64,000 nt of DNA from Antribacter gilvus (GCF_003946865.1 NZ_QXTH01000006.1:124001-188000); one strand, 5' to 3'. Positions 17,214 to 26,446 are shown, counted from the first letter of the stretch. Numbers and translations are program-made. The notes: a model not told the origin generated them from the letters alone.

Positions 17214-17220
17214 CACGTCG

Positions 17221-20061
17221 ATGGCCTCCACGCTGCGCGACCCCGCGCCGTCGGCGCCCACCCGGCACTTCGCCGACGCCCTCCGCGAGCGCCCCGACGG
17301 CGCGCTCGTCGCCCTGTTGCGCGCCCGGCCCGACCTCGGTTCACCCTCGCCGTCCACGTTGCGGTCGCTCGCCGCGCGGGCGTCGAGCCGCACGTCGCTC
17401 GAACGTGCCCTGGCCCGGTCCGACGCGCTCACGCTCCAGATCCTCGAGGCGGTGCTGGCGCTCGCGCCACCCGTCCGGGAGCCCGGGACGCCGCCGGCGC
17501 CGCCGGGAACCCGCGCAACGGGCGGTTCGCCTGCTCGTCCTCGGGTGACGCCTGCGGCAGTCGCCGAGGCCCTCGGCGCGGACCCCGAGGAGCGGCAGCT
17601 CGTCGAGGAGTGCATCGCGCGTGCCCTGGAGGCGGCGCTGCTGTGGGACGCGATCCCGTCCGCCGCCGGCCCGTCGCCGCAGGGCAGGTCAGCCGCCCGG
17701 CGGACGGGCGTCGCGGCCGGGCCCGACCTGCGGCCCGCACCAGGGCTCGACGAGGTGCTCGGCCCGTACCCGGCGGGCCTCGGCCCGGACGTGGACCCGC
17801 CGACGACGCCCCGGCCCCTCCCCGGCCCCGACGCCCCCGCGGGCGCCCGGGCCGTCCTCGACGCGCTGGCGTGGGGCCCGCCGGTCGGCGTCGTGCCGCC
17901 TCCGGGCAGCCGCCCACGGGACGCCGTGGACTGGCTGGTCCGCAACGGCTACCTCGTCCGCTCCGACGCCCGCCACGTGCTCCTGCCGCGGGCCGTAGGT
18001 CTCGCCCTGCGCGGCGGCCGCACCCATCAGCGCCTCCAGGCCCAGGCTCCCCGGCCCGAGGGCCGGCCGGTCTCCGCGGCGACGGTCGACGCCGAGGCGG
18101 CGGGCGCCGCCCTCGATATCGTCCGCCGCGTGGGCGTGCTGGTCTCCGCCTGGGACGACGCCCCGGCGCCGCAGCTGCGGACGGGCGGCCTCGGCGTGCG
18201 CGACCTGCGTCGCGTCGCCACCGCGATGGAGACGGACGAGGCTTCTGCGGCCTTCGTGGTCGAGCTGGCGGCCCTGGCGGGTCTCGTGGTCGACGACGGC
18301 GACGCTCCCCCCACCTACGTGCCCACCGACGCGGCCGAGCCGTGGTCCACCCTCGACGACGCCGACCGGTGGGCCGTCCTCGCCCGTGCCTGGGCGCTCA
18401 CCCGCCGTACCCCGTGGCAGATCGGCACCCGGGACGAGCGGGGCACGCTCCGCGCACCGCTCTCCCCGGACCTGCAGCGACCATGGGTCCCGCGCCTGCG
18501 CGCGCAGGTCCTCGAGGTGCTGCAGCACGGCTCGTCGAGCAGCGGGGAACGGCCCGCGCTCAGCACCGCCGAGGTCCTCGAGGTCCTCACCTGGCGCACG
18601 CCGCGCGCGGTGCCGCCCGAGCGTGCCGTCGACGGCCTCCTCATGGAGGCCTCGTGGCTCGGGGTCACCGGCGCGGGTGCGCTGTCGGCGCCCGGGCGGG
18701 CGCTGCTGGAGACGGTCGTCCAGGAGCAGGAGGCCCCGTCGGCCGACGGCGGACGCGTGGTCCCGGTGGTCGACCGGGTCGCCGCCGCGGTGCGGGTGAT
18801 CCTGCCCCACGAGGTGGACGAGATCCTGCTGCAGGGCGACCTCACGGGGATCGTGCCCGGGCGGCCGTCGCGGGACCTCGCGCGGCTGCTGGAGCAGACG
18901 TCGGAGACCGAGTCACGCGGAGCGGCCACCACGGTCCGGTTCACCGCGGCCACGATCACCCGTGCGCTCGACCACGGCGCCGACGCGGACAGCCTGCTGA
19001 CCGAGCTGGCGCGACGCTCCCCCGTGCCCCTGCCCCAGCCGCTCGACTACCTGGTGCGCGACACCGCGCGCCGCCACGGCGCCGTGCGCGTGGGCTCGGC
19101 GGGCAGCTACCTGCGCGCCGCCGACCCGGTGGTGCTCGCGGGACTCGAGCACGACCCGTCCCTGTCCTCCCTCGGCCTGGTCCGTCTCGCGCCCACGGTC
19201 CTGGCGGCCGCGGCGGACGCGGGCGAGCTGCACGAAGCCCTCCGGGCACGCGGCATGGTCTCGGCGGTGGAGGGGCCGAACGGGCAGGTCGTGGATGTCC
19301 GTCGGGTGACGCGGCCGCGCCGCGCGGTCCCGGCACGGCGTTCCGCGCTGGCGCTCGCCTCCGGGCGCACCACGGCGGAGGCGGTCTCGACCGAGCCCGA
19401 CTACGCCGCGCTCGTCTCCACGCTGCGTGCCGTCGACGCCTCGGCGGGCGACGCGGCCCAGTCCCGTGCGGCGGCCCGGGAGGCGGCCCGGAACGCGACG
19501 TCGACCGTGCTGCGGTCGGCGGACCCGGCAGCCAGGCCCGCCCCGGCGGCGCCGATCTCGACGCCCCGGCCGGCCGCGTTACCGATCCTCACGTCACCGA
19601 CCCTCACGCCCCCGGCCGCCGGGTCGCCGGCGCCGGCCGGCGAGCCACCAGCCGCCGGACCGGACGCGCCTCAGCCGGATGAGCCGGTCCAGCCCGCCGA
19701 GCCGGTGGAGCGCGGCTTCGGGCACCACCGCGCGGTCGAGTCCGCGCCCGAGGCGGGTGGTGCACCCGGGCGAGCGACCGGCGTCGGGCACCGTGATGGG
19801 GACGACGCGTCCGCGCCGGACGTGACCACCGCCGCACCCGCCGGGGGAACACAGCACCCGGCGGACGCGTTGGCGCTCTTGCGTGACGCGATCCGGGACG
19901 GCCGGAAGGTCCAGGTGGACCTGGTAGGCCGGTCGGGAACCCTGGAGCGTCGCGAGCTCAGGCCGTTGCGCCTCGACGGGGGGCGCCTGCGCGCCGTGGA
20001 CCCGCTGCGCGAGGCTGAGCTGACGATCGCCGTGCACCGTATCGCGGCAGTGGAAGCTTAA
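17221..20061 (+). CDS. Helicase-associated (helicase C-terminal-like) domain protein
   Basis: A 946-residue protein that lacks Walker motifs but matches the actinobacterial 'helicase-associated domain' family always found beside XPB-type helicase genes. It is helical and Arg/Ala/Leu-rich, with a region around VDEILLQGDLTGIVPGRPS (~525-545) that recurs in the family. A proline-rich disordered segment (~755-870) precedes a small C-terminal WYL-like fold (RDGRKVQVDLVGRSGTLERR, then a DGGRLRAVDP stretch). It ends nine bases before the XPB gene, with the ribosome site AAGGAG between, so they form an operon. It probably partners the helicase in nucleotide-excision repair or another DNA transaction. 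This is inferred from conserved pairing. Confidence 0.8.
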   Translation: MASTLRDPAPSAPTRHFADALRERPDGALVALLRARPDLGSPSPSTLRSLAARASSRTSLERALARSDALTLQILEAVLALAPPVREPGTPPAPPGTRATGGSPARPRVTPAAVAEALGADPEERQLVEECIARALEAALLWDAIPSAAGPSPQGRSAARRTGVAAGPDLRPAPGLDEVLGPYPAGLGPDVDPPTTPRPLPGPDAPAGARAVLDALAWGPPVGVVPPPGSRPRDAVDWLVRNGYLVRSDARHVLLPRAVGLALRGGRTHQRLQAQAPRPEGRPVSAATVDAEAAGAALDIVRRVGVLVSAWDDAPAPQLRTGGLGVRDLRRVATAMETDEASAAFVVELAALAGLVVDDGDAPPTYVPTDAAEPWSTLDDADRWAVLARAWALTRRTPWQIGTRDERGTLRAPLSPDLQRPWVPRLRAQVLEVLQHGSSSSGERPALSTAEVLEVLTWRTPRAVPPERAVDGLLMEASWLGVTGAGALSAPGRALLETVVQEQEAPSADGGRVVPVVDRVAAAVRVILPHEVDEILLQGDLTGIVPGRPSRDLARLLEQTSETESRGAATTVRFTAATITRALDHGADADSLLTELARRSPVPLPQPLDYLVRDTARRHGAVRVGSAGSYLRAADPVVLAGLEHDPSLSSLGLVRLAPTVLAAAADAGELHEALRARGMVSAVEGPNGQVVDVRRVTRPRRAVPARRSALALASGRTTAEAVSTEPDYAALVSTLRAVDASAGDAAQSRAAAREAARNATSTVLRSADPAARPAPAAPISTPRPAALPILTSPTLTPPAAGSPAPAGEPPAAGPDAPQPDEPVQPAEPVERGFGHHRAVESAPEAGGAPGRATGVGHRDGDDASAPDVTTAAPAGGTQHPADALALLRDAIRDGRKVQVDLVGRSGTLERRELRPLRLDGGRLRAVDPLREAELTIAVHRIAAVEA

Positions 20062-20070
20062 GGAGACTGC

Positions 20071-21771
20071 ATGACCGACGGCCCACTCATCGTGCAGAGC
20101 GACAAGACGCTCCTGCTCGAGGTCGACCACCCACGCGCCGGTGACGCGCGCCGCGGGATCGCGCCCTTCGCCGAGCTGGAGCGCGCGCCCGAGCACGTCC
20201 ACACCTACCGGCTCACGCCGCTCGGGCTGTGGAACGCGCGGGCCGCCGGGCACGACGCGGAGCAGGTGGTCAACACCCTCATCGAGTTCTCGCGCTACCC
20301 CGTGCCGCACGCGCTGCTCGTGGACGTGGCGGAGACGATGGCGAGGTACGGCCGTCTGCAGCTCGCCACGCACCCCGTGCACGGCCTCGTGCTCACCGCG
20401 ACGGACCGCGCGGTGCTGGCCGAGGTGCTGAAGTCCAAGCGGACCGCCGGCCTGGTGGGTGACCGCATCGACGACCTCACGGTCGTGGTGCACCCCTCCG
20501 AGCGCGGCCACCTCAAGCAGGTGCTCGTGAAGCTCGGCTGGCCCGCGGAGGACCTCGCCGGGTATGTCGACGGCGAGAAGCACGCCATCGAGCTCTCGCC
20601 CACCGTCCCGGGCCGTACGCCTGGGGAGGCGCCCCGCGAGTGGTCGATGCGCCCGTACCAGGAGCACGCGGTGGACGGGTTCTGGCACGGCGGGTCGGGG
20701 GTCGTGGTGCTGCCGTGCGGCGCCGGGAAGACGATCGTCGGCGCGGGTGCCATGGCGAAGTCCGGGACCACCACGCTGATCCTCGTCACCAACACCGTCT
20801 CGGCGCGCCAGTGGCGCGACGAGCTGGTGCGGCGCACGTCGCTCACCGAGGAGGAGATCGGCGAGTACTCGGGCGCGCGCAAGGAGATCAAGCCGGTCAC
20901 GATCGCGACCTACCAGGTCCTCACGACCAAGCGGAAGGGCGTCTACACGCACCTCGAGCTGCTGGACGCCCGCGACTGGGGCCTCGTGGTCTACGACGAG
21001 GTGCACCTGCTGCCCGCGCCGATCTTCCGCATGACGGCCGACCTGCAGGCCCGGCGCCGGCTCGGTCTCACCGCCACGCTCGTGCGCGAGGACGGCCGCG
21101 AGGACGAGGTGTTCTCGCTGATCGGCCCGAAGCGGTACGACGCGCCGTGGAAGGACATCGAGGCCCAGGGCTACATCGCTCCCGCCGACTGCGTCGAGGT
21201 GCGGCTCACGATGCCCGAGAGCGAGCGGATGATCTACGCGACGGCCGAGCCCGAGGACAAGTACCGGCTCGCAGCCTCGGCCGCCGGAAAGAAGCACGTC
21301 GTCGAGCAGCTCGTGGCGCGGCACCCGGACGACCAGGTGCTGGTCATCGGGCAGTACCTCGACCAGCTCCTGGAGCTCGCGACGCACCTCGACGCGCCGC
21401 TCATCACCGGCGCCACGACAGTGCGCGAGCGCCAGCGCCTGTTCGAGGCGTTCCGGTCGGGCGAGATCTCGCGCCTCGTGGTGTCCAAGGTGGCGAACTT
21501 CTCCATCGACCTGCCCGAGGCGTCGGTCGCGATCCAGGTCTCCGGGTCCTTCGGCTCGCGGCAGGAGGAGGCGCAGCGGCTCGGCCGCGTCATGCGCCCC
21601 AAGGCCGACGGGCGCACCGCGCACTTCTACGCGGTGGTGGCGCGCGACACCGTCGACCAGGACTTCGCCGCCCACCGGCAGCGGTTCCTGGCCGAGCAGG
21701 GGTACGCGTACCGCATCGTCGACGCGGAGGACCTCGGCACGGAGAGCGAGCAGGAGGAGCCGGCGGCCTGA
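20071..21771 (+). CDS. DNA repair helicase XPB (SF2)
   Basis: A 566-residue superfamily-2 helicase. Walker A LPCGAGKT is at 214-221, DEVH box at 309-312, TAT motif near 334, RED motif REDGREDE just after (339-346), and motif VI QRLGRVMRP near 508. A ~190-residue N-terminal damage-recognition-like region precedes the first helicase lobe. This is the bacterial XPB architecture: a 3'-to-5' helicase related to eukaryotic TFIIH XPB. The start is nine bases after the helicase-associated gene behind AAGGAG. Transcription ends at a long palindrome (21783-21848) shared with the convergent NYN gene. Confidence 0.92.
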   Translation: MTDGPLIVQSDKTLLLEVDHPRAGDARRGIAPFAELERAPEHVHTYRLTPLGLWNARAAGHDAEQVVNTLIEFSRYPVPHALLVDVAETMARYGRLQLATHPVHGLVLTATDRAVLAEVLKSKRTAGLVGDRIDDLTVVVHPSERGHLKQVLVKLGWPAEDLAGYVDGEKHAIELSPTVPGRTPGEAPREWSMRPYQEHAVDGFWHGGSGVVVLPCGAGKTIVGAGAMAKSGTTTLILVTNTVSARQWRDELVRRTSLTEEEIGEYSGARKEIKPVTIATYQVLTTKRKGVYTHLELLDARDWGLVVYDEVHLLPAPIFRMTADLQARRRLGLTATLVREDGREDEVFSLIGPKRYDAPWKDIEAQGYIAPADCVEVRLTMPESERMIYATAEPEDKYRLAASAAGKKHVVEQLVARHPDDQVLVIGQYLDQLLELATHLDAPLITGATTVRERQRLFEAFRSGEISRLVVSKVANFSIDLPEASVAIQVSGSFGSRQEEAQRLGRVMRPKADGRTAHFYAVVARDTVDQDFAAHRQRFLAEQGYAYRIVDAEDLGTESEQEEPAA

Positions 21772-21782
21772 CCCTCTCCTCT

Positions 21783-21848
21783 CCGCTGTGGGTACACGTA
21801 TGGCCGCCCTTCCTCGCGGAACGGCGGCCATACGTGTACCCACAGCGG
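21783..21848. terminator. Bidirectional hairpin, 26-bp perfect arms, between XPB and NYN genes
   Basis: Arms 21783-21808 and 21823-21848 are exact reverse complements (left arm begins CCGCTGTGGGTACACG) with a 14-nt loop. It starts 12 bp after the XPB stop and ends 8 bp before the NYN stop. There is no T-tract. It is far longer than a classical intrinsic terminator stem. Confidence 0.75.
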
Positions 21849-21855
21849 GGGTCGG

Positions 21856-22449
21856 TCAGAGGATGTAGCGCAGCGGGTCGAACTCGTCGATCGGGATGAT
21901 CCGGACGCGCGGCAGCATGGTGGTGAACGCGTCCGCGTTGCCCTCGAGGTCGAACATCTCGAGGCCCTGATCGGTCAGGTCAGCGAACCGGGCGTTGACG
22001 AACTCGCGGAAGCCGAGGAGGCCGACGCGCCGGTCGTCGTCGTCGAGGAGGGCCTCGATCTGCGGCAGGAAGTCGCCGTCGTGGCTGGCCAGGAGCACGT
22101 CCCCCGGGCGGCTGGCGAGCGCCTCCAGCGTGCGCTGGATACCGACGTCGACGACCTTCTCCGTGCCGTTCGCGGCCAGCGGGATCGGCTTGTAGCCCAT
22201 CGCCAGCAGCGCCTGCACGAACGGCATCGGCATCTGGCCGGACGTGGCGTTGAGGAAGAACAGCGGGACGACGTCCTGGTCCCACACCTTCTCGGCGAAC
22301 GCGGAGATGCGGTCCCATCGTGGACGCTCCTCCGGAGCCGGACGGCGGCCCAGCACGTTCATCCCGAGCGTGGCGTCGATGTTCTCGCCGTCGACGATGA
22401 GATACGTGCGACGCGGGGTCACGATGGCCTGGGATGACGGTACTGACAT
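21856..22449 (-). CDS. NYN domain (PIN-like) ribonuclease family protein
   Basis: 197 residues from the ATG at 22447-22449. It has LIVDGENIDATLG near the N-terminus (the catalytic Asp of NYN/PIN nucleases), GTEKVVDVGIQRTLEAL in the middle, and ASHDGDFLPQIEALL further on, which together supply the usual three or four acidic metal ligands. NYN proteins are thought to process RNA. The longer ORF to 22617 overlaps the divergent amidotransferase gene and is rejected. A TACGCT box seven bases before the ATG suggests a leaderless mRNA. Confidence 0.82.
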   Translation of the reverse strand: MSVPSSQAIVTPRRTYLIVDGENIDATLGMNVLGRRPAPEERPRWDRISAFAEKVWDQDVVPLFFLNATSGQMPMPFVQALLAMGYKPIPLAANGTEKVVDVGIQRTLEALASRPGDVLLASHDGDFLPQIEALLDDDDRRVGLLGFREFVNARFADLTDQGLEMFDLEGNADAFTTMLPRVRIIPIDEFDPLRYIL

Positions 22450-22456
22450 GGACCCC

Positions 22457-22462
22457 AGCGTA
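22457..22462 (-). promoter_or_regulatory. -10 box of leaderless promoter for NYN gene
   Basis: TACGCT on the minus strand, seven bases before the ATG. Confidence 0.45.
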
Positions 22463-22472
22463 TCCGGGGTTG

Positions 22473-22478
22473 TACTTT
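22473..22478 (+). promoter_or_regulatory. -10 box of leaderless promoter for amidotransferase gene
   Basis: TACTTT, eight bases before the GTG at 22487. It lies back-to-back with the NYN promoter in a 37-bp divergent gap. Confidence 0.45.
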
Positions 22479-22486
22479 GGGCGACC

Positions 22487-23212
22487 GTGTCTACGGAACA
22501 GCTCCCGCGCATCACGGTGATCCAGAACTCACCCGACGTGCCGATGGACCTCTTCGCCTCTCGATGGGGAACGAATGTCCGGTTAGTCCTTGCCTTCGCC
22601 GGTGAGAACGTTCCCACCCTCGAGGAGGTCGGGGACGGGCTCGTGGTGCTCGGCGGGCAGATGTCGGCCTACGACGACGCGGCGGCGCCCTGGCTCCCCG
22701 CCACCCGCGCGCTGCTCGCCGACGCCGCCCGGTCCGGCGTACCGACCCTCGGCATCTGCCTCGGCGCCCAGCTCCTCGCCGTCGGCGGAGGCGGCGCCGT
22801 CCAGGTCGCGGCGCCGCCCGGGCGCGAAGCCGGCGTCGTCACCGTCCGCTGGCGCGACGGCGCGGCGACCGACCCCGTGCTCGGGCCGGTCCGGGCCCAG
22901 GCGCCCGTCGGCCAGTTCGTGAGCATGCACGCCGACGCCGTGGTGGAGCTCCCCGCCGGCGCCGTCTGGCTCGGCGCCTCGGCGATGTACCCGTACCAGG
23001 CGTTCCGCCTCGGCTCGGCGCTCGGCGTGCAGTTCCACCCGGAGGCGTCGGTCGAGCTGGCGCTGCGCTGGGCGGAGGGGCACGACGACGTCGACACGGC
23101 CGCCCTGGTCGACGAGCTCACCCCGCACGCGGCCGAGATGGCGGCGTCGGGCGAGGCGCTGGCCGACGCGTTCCTGGCCCAGGTGCGTGCTCACGCCTCC
23201 CGGACGAGCTGA
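22487..23212 (+). CDS. Class I glutamine amidotransferase
   Basis: A 241-residue protein with the class I triad: nucleophile Cys91 in LGICLGAQLL, plus His184 and Glu186 in QFHPEAS. The N-terminus has LVVLGGQMSAYDD, as in stand-alone GATase1 proteins related to the GuaA N-domain and to gamma-glutamyl-polyamine hydrolases. There is no synthase partner beside it, so the target is unknown. The GTG at 22487 is used; the upstream in-frame extension overlaps the NYN gene on the other strand. It is convergent with pspA, with a hairpin between. Confidence 0.85.
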   Translation: MSTEQLPRITVIQNSPDVPMDLFASRWGTNVRLVLAFAGENVPTLEEVGDGLVVLGGQMSAYDDAAAPWLPATRALLADAARSGVPTLGICLGAQLLAVGGGGAVQVAAPPGREAGVVTVRWRDGAATDPVLGPVRAQAPVGQFVSMHADAVVELPAGAVWLGASAMYPYQAFRLGSALGVQFHPEASVELALRWAEGHDDVDTAALVDELTPHAAEMAASGEALADAFLAQVRAHASRTS

Positions 23213-23233
23213 CTACCTCGCCGGAACCACCCC

Positions 23234-23274
23234 GCCGAGGTAGTGCCTCCGTCCGACGAAGGCACTACCTCGGC
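23234..23274. terminator. Hairpin, 15-bp perfect arms, between amidotransferase and pspA
   Basis: Arms GCCGAGGTAGTGCCT (23234-23248) and its complement (23260-23274) with an 11-nt loop. A third copy of ACTACCTCG at 23212-23220 can pair with the left arm instead, so two alternative stems exist. It lies just after the amidotransferase stop and just before the pspA stop. Confidence 0.7.
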
Positions 23275-23282
23275 AGCGCGGG

Positions 23283-24101
23283 TCACTCCTCGTACGCGTC
23301 CACGGGGGCGTCCTGGACCGCGCCGCTCCGGGCGCCGGCGGTGACCTCGGGCGTCACCGGCGTCGGGCTGAGCGCGGGCCCCGACGTCGACCCCGCCTTG
23401 AGCGCGGCCAGCCGCGCCTCCAGCTCGGTCTCGTCGTCGCTCGCCTCCAGCTCGGCGAACTGGGCGTCGAGCGACGCGCCGGCGATCTCCGCCTGGCCCA
23501 TCGCGAGCGCCTCCTCGCGCCGTACCGCGTCCTCGAAGCGCGACAGCTCGCTGGTGGGATCCAGCACGTTGATCGACGAGATGGCGCCCTGCACGGTCTG
23601 CTGCGCCTCGGCGCTCTTCTGCCGCGCCACGAGCGAGTCCCGCTTGGACCGGAGCTCGCCCAACTTGTCCTTCATGGACGTGAGCCCGCTCTTGAGCTTC
23701 TCCACGGTCTCGCGCTGCGAGGCGATCATGGGCTCGGCCTGCCTGACCTCGCCCTCGGCGTCGAGCTGCTTCCGCAGCGCCACCTTCGCCAGGGCGTCGA
23801 ACTTGTCGGCGTCGGCGGTGTTGCCCGCGCTCCGCAGCTCGTCGGCCTTGCGGGACGCGGCGACAGCCTTGTTGCCCCACTCGCGTACCGCTGAGACGTC
23901 CTCGTTGTAGTCCTGCTCCGCGAGGCGCAGGTTGCCGATCGTCACGGCGACGGCCTGCTCGGCCTCCGCGATGCTGTTCGTGTAGTCGCGCACCAGCTGG
24001 TCCAGCATCTTCTGGGGATCCTCGGCGCGGTCGATGATCGCGTTGATGTTCGCCTTCGCGAGCTGGGCCACGCGGCCGAGGATGCTCTGCTTCTGGGCCA
24101 T
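23283..24101 (-). CDS. pspA: PspA/IM30 family envelope-stress protein
   Basis: A 272-residue protein. The N-terminal amphipathic helix (MAQKQSILGRVAQLAKANIN) is followed by long coiled coil to about residue 215, with DPQKMLDQLVRDY, the family signature around 28-40. An acidic, Pro/Ser-rich C-terminus replaces the usual end. PspA/Vipp1 proteins assemble on damaged membranes to limit proton leakage. The TPM-domain gene lies immediately upstream on the same strand (59-bp gap), so they are probably cotranscribed, and the two-component pair beyond may respond to the same envelope signal. Confidence 0.9.
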   Translation of the reverse strand: MAQKQSILGRVAQLAKANINAIIDRAEDPQKMLDQLVRDYTNSIAEAEQAVAVTIGNLRLAEQDYNEDVSAVREWGNKAVAASRKADELRSAGNTADADKFDALAKVALRKQLDAEGEVRQAEPMIASQRETVEKLKSGLTSMKDKLGELRSKRDSLVARQKSAEAQQTVQGAISSINVLDPTSELSRFEDAVRREEALAMGQAEIAGASLDAQFAELEASDDETELEARLAALKAGSTSGPALSPTPVTPEVTAGARSGAVQDAPVDAYEE

Positions 24102-24160
24102 TTTGACGCCTTCCTTGGTTGCCTTGCGGAGTCTTGCCGTTGCCCTGAGTGGTGCGTGGG

Positions 24161-26338
24161 TCAGAACCGCCCGCCGCGGGACCGGCCGCCCCGGCCGCCC
24201 GCGGACCTGCCCGACGAGCGCCCGCCGCCGAAACCGCCGCCGCCGAAGCCCCCGCCGATCCCGCCCGAGCGGGACCGCGAGCGGCTCCCGCCGAAGCCTC
24301 CACCGCCGAACCCGCCCGACCAGCCGCCGCCTCCGCCGCCTCCACCCCCGCGCAGGAGGGAGTCGAGCAGGATGCCCCCGAGCACCATGCCGCCCATGCC
24401 GGAGCTGCCGCCGCTCGTCCCGCTACCGGGCTGGGACCACGTCTCGGTGTCGCGCTGGGCGAGCTGGGCGGCCTGCTGGGCCAGGGAGTCGGCCTGCTGG
24501 GCGCGCTGCAGCGCCGCGGCCGGGTCCTCGGCCTGGATCGCGCGCGCCTCCCCCACGAGGCGGATCGCCTCGGCGAGCCGCGTGCGCGCCTCCGGGCCGA
24601 CGGCGTTGCGCCGGGTCTCGATGAAGTCGTTCGTGGCGCGGACCTGCGACTCGACCCGGCCGAGGGTGTCGCGCAGCAGGGCCGACGCCCGCGCCCGCGC
24701 CTCCGCGTGCTCGCGCGACGGGGCGAGGACGGTGTCGAGCGCCGCCTCGGCCGCGGCCACCCGGCTGAGCGCGGCGAGCGGGTCGCCGCCCTCGCGCGCC
24801 TCGCGGGCCTGGGCGACAGCCGCCTGCGCCTCGGCGGAGGCCGCGCCCACCGCGGGGTCCGACGGCGCGAGCCGGCCGGCGTCGGCGATGTCCTGCGAGA
24901 TCGAGGCGATCGCCTTGTCGAGCTGCGGCCCGGCGGACGCGAGGTCCTCGCCCGCGGAGCCGACGGCGTCGAGCAGCGTGACGGCCTGCCCGAGCGCGTT
25001 CTGGGCGCCCCGGGCGTGGGCCACGGCCACCGACCGGTTGCGTGCCGTGAGCGCTGCCCGGCCCTGCGTGACGGCGTCGAGCGCGTTCCTGATCAGGGTC
25101 TCCGCCTGGCCGGGGTTGTCCGAGACGGACGCGAGCGCCGTCGCCGGGTAGGTCGCGCCGAGCGTCTCGAGCGTCTGCCGGGCTACGGCCACGCGGGCCG
25201 AGATCTCCCCGGACCGCTTCTCCACGTCGTCGAGCACCTCGGGGGCGCGCTCCTGGAGCTTGCGCAGGTCGTCGAACGCTGCCGTCTGCGCGTCGAGGGC
25301 GTCGGCCGCGCCGTCGCACAACCCGATCACCTGGGTGAGGAGCTGCCGCCGCTCCGGCTCGCTCTCAGGCACCTCGTCGTCGAGCTGCTGGCGCAGGGCG
25401 AACGCCTGCTGCACGTCGGCCTTGGCCTTGGCGAGCACGTCACCGAACTCACGGGTGGCCTCCAGCCCGAACTCCGCCTGTGCGAAGCCGAGCTCCTGCT
25501 CCGACGTCTTCACAGCGTCGTCGATGGCGACCAGCGCGGACGAGGCCCGGCGGTCGAGCTCGTCGGTGGGCAGGCCGGCCAGCTGGTCGGGCGACGGGCC
25601 TGACGGTGCCGGGGGCGCGGCGGCGCGCTTGCGCGACCGGTACACCCCGTAGCCGACGGCGCCCAGGGCGGCGACGCCCGCGACCCCGCCGACGATCGCC
25701 CCGGTGCTCACGCCACCGCTCTCCGTGGAGGCCTCGAGGGCCGTGTCCGCGGCGACCACTGCCGCCCCGGCCCAGTCGTCCTCGCGGAGCTGGTCCTCGG
25801 TCGCGGCCTCGATCTCGTCGATCTCGCCGTCCGTGAGGTCGACGTTGACGTCGACGGAGAACCCGTAGACGCGGTCCTCCGTGGCGACGGCGAGGAGCAT
25901 GTCGTCCACGCCCAGGCCCGAGTTGTTGGCCGTCGCGTTGGCCCAGTCGATCGGGTCGGCGCCGTCGAAGCTCGTCACGTAGACCACGAAGAGCTGGAGG
26001 TTCGACCCCTCGGCGAGGCGGTCGAGCGCGGCCTGGACGTCGGCGGTGTCCTCGTCGGACAGGGCGTCGGCGTCGTCCGTGATCTCCGAGCCGAGCACGA
26101 GGGGCGGGGAGGCCGGCAGCACGTCCGGCATCGTCGCCGCGTGGGCGGAGGACAGCAGCGCGGGGACGGGCGACGGCGTCGGCTCGGCCGACGGCGCCGC
26201 GGCCGCGACCTGGAGCCCGGCGAGCGACCCGGCCGCGCCGGTCAGGACGACGACCGCCGTGGCTGCCCATGCGGCGGCGCGGCGCACAGGACTGTCCGTA
26301 TGGTCGGCAGGGACGGAAGGAGCGCTGGAGGCTGACAC
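24161..26338 (-). CDS. TPM domain-containing membrane protein with Gly/Arg/Ser-rich tail
   Basis: 725 residues from the GTG at 26336-26338. A signal peptide or anchor spans ~19-48. The extracytoplasmic TPM (TLP18.3/Psb32/MOLO-1) domain runs ~85-205, including DDADALSDEDTADVQAALD and LQLFVVYVTSF. A membrane helix (~211-232, GVSTGAIVGGVAGVAALGAV) is followed by basic RSRKR. A long cytoplasmic coiled-coil/helical region (~245-650) leads to a Gly-rich end with FGGGGFGG and RSGGRGG-type repeats. TPM proteins are little understood and are linked to envelope or photosystem quality control. The partner here is probably PspA (adjacent, same strand). It is divergent from the response regulator gene across the CAACC repeat region. 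Confidence 0.8.
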   Translation of the reverse strand: MSASSAPSVPADHTDSPVRRAAAWAATAVVVLTGAAGSLAGLQVAAAAPSAEPTPSPVPALLSSAHAATMPDVLPASPPLVLGSEITDDADALSDEDTADVQAALDRLAEGSNLQLFVVYVTSFDGADPIDWANATANNSGLGVDDMLLAVATEDRVYGFSVDVNVDLTDGEIDEIEAATEDQLREDDWAGAAVVAADTALEASTESGGVSTGAIVGGVAGVAALGAVGYGVYRSRKRAAAPPAPSGPSPDQLAGLPTDELDRRASSALVAIDDAVKTSEQELGFAQAEFGLEATREFGDVLAKAKADVQQAFALRQQLDDEVPESEPERRQLLTQVIGLCDGAADALDAQTAAFDDLRKLQERAPEVLDDVEKRSGEISARVAVARQTLETLGATYPATALASVSDNPGQAETLIRNALDAVTQGRAALTARNRSVAVAHARGAQNALGQAVTLLDAVGSAGEDLASAGPQLDKAIASISQDIADAGRLAPSDPAVGAASAEAQAAVAQAREAREGGDPLAALSRVAAAEAALDTVLAPSREHAEARARASALLRDTLGRVESQVRATNDFIETRRNAVGPEARTRLAEAIRLVGEARAIQAEDPAAALQRAQQADSLAQQAAQLAQRDTETWSQPGSGTSGGSSGMGGMVLGGILLDSLLRGGGGGGGGGWSGGFGGGGFGGSRSRSRSGGIGGGFGGGGFGGGRSSGRSAGGRGGRSRGGRF

Positions 26339-26380
26339 GCCCCGATCGTCGCGCCCACGACCGGCCGACGCAATCGGAGA

Positions 26381-26424
26381 GGTTGCGTCCAGGCAACCTC
26401 CAGCCAACCCCAGGCAACCTCCAG
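26381..26424. promoter_or_regulatory. Phased CAACC repeats, candidate operator of the two-component system
   Basis: CAACC occurs at 26394-26398, 26405-26409 and 26415-26419 (spacing 11 and 10 bp), with an inverted GGTTG at 26381-26385. The outer two lie in an exact 13-bp direct repeat AGGCAACCTCCAG. Helix-phased direct half-sites are typical for OmpR/PhoB-family regulators. The site is between the TPM gene and the response regulator gene and could control both. Confidence 0.6.
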
Positions 26425-26446
26425 ACTGCGGGCGCACACTGGAGAC

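Noticed and set aside
24161..24360. Gly-rich repeats at the end of the TPM gene as a mobile or recombinogenic repeat
   Set aside because: Codon-level low complexity of a Gly/Ser/Arg tail explains the pattern; units are irregular and not flanked by duplications.
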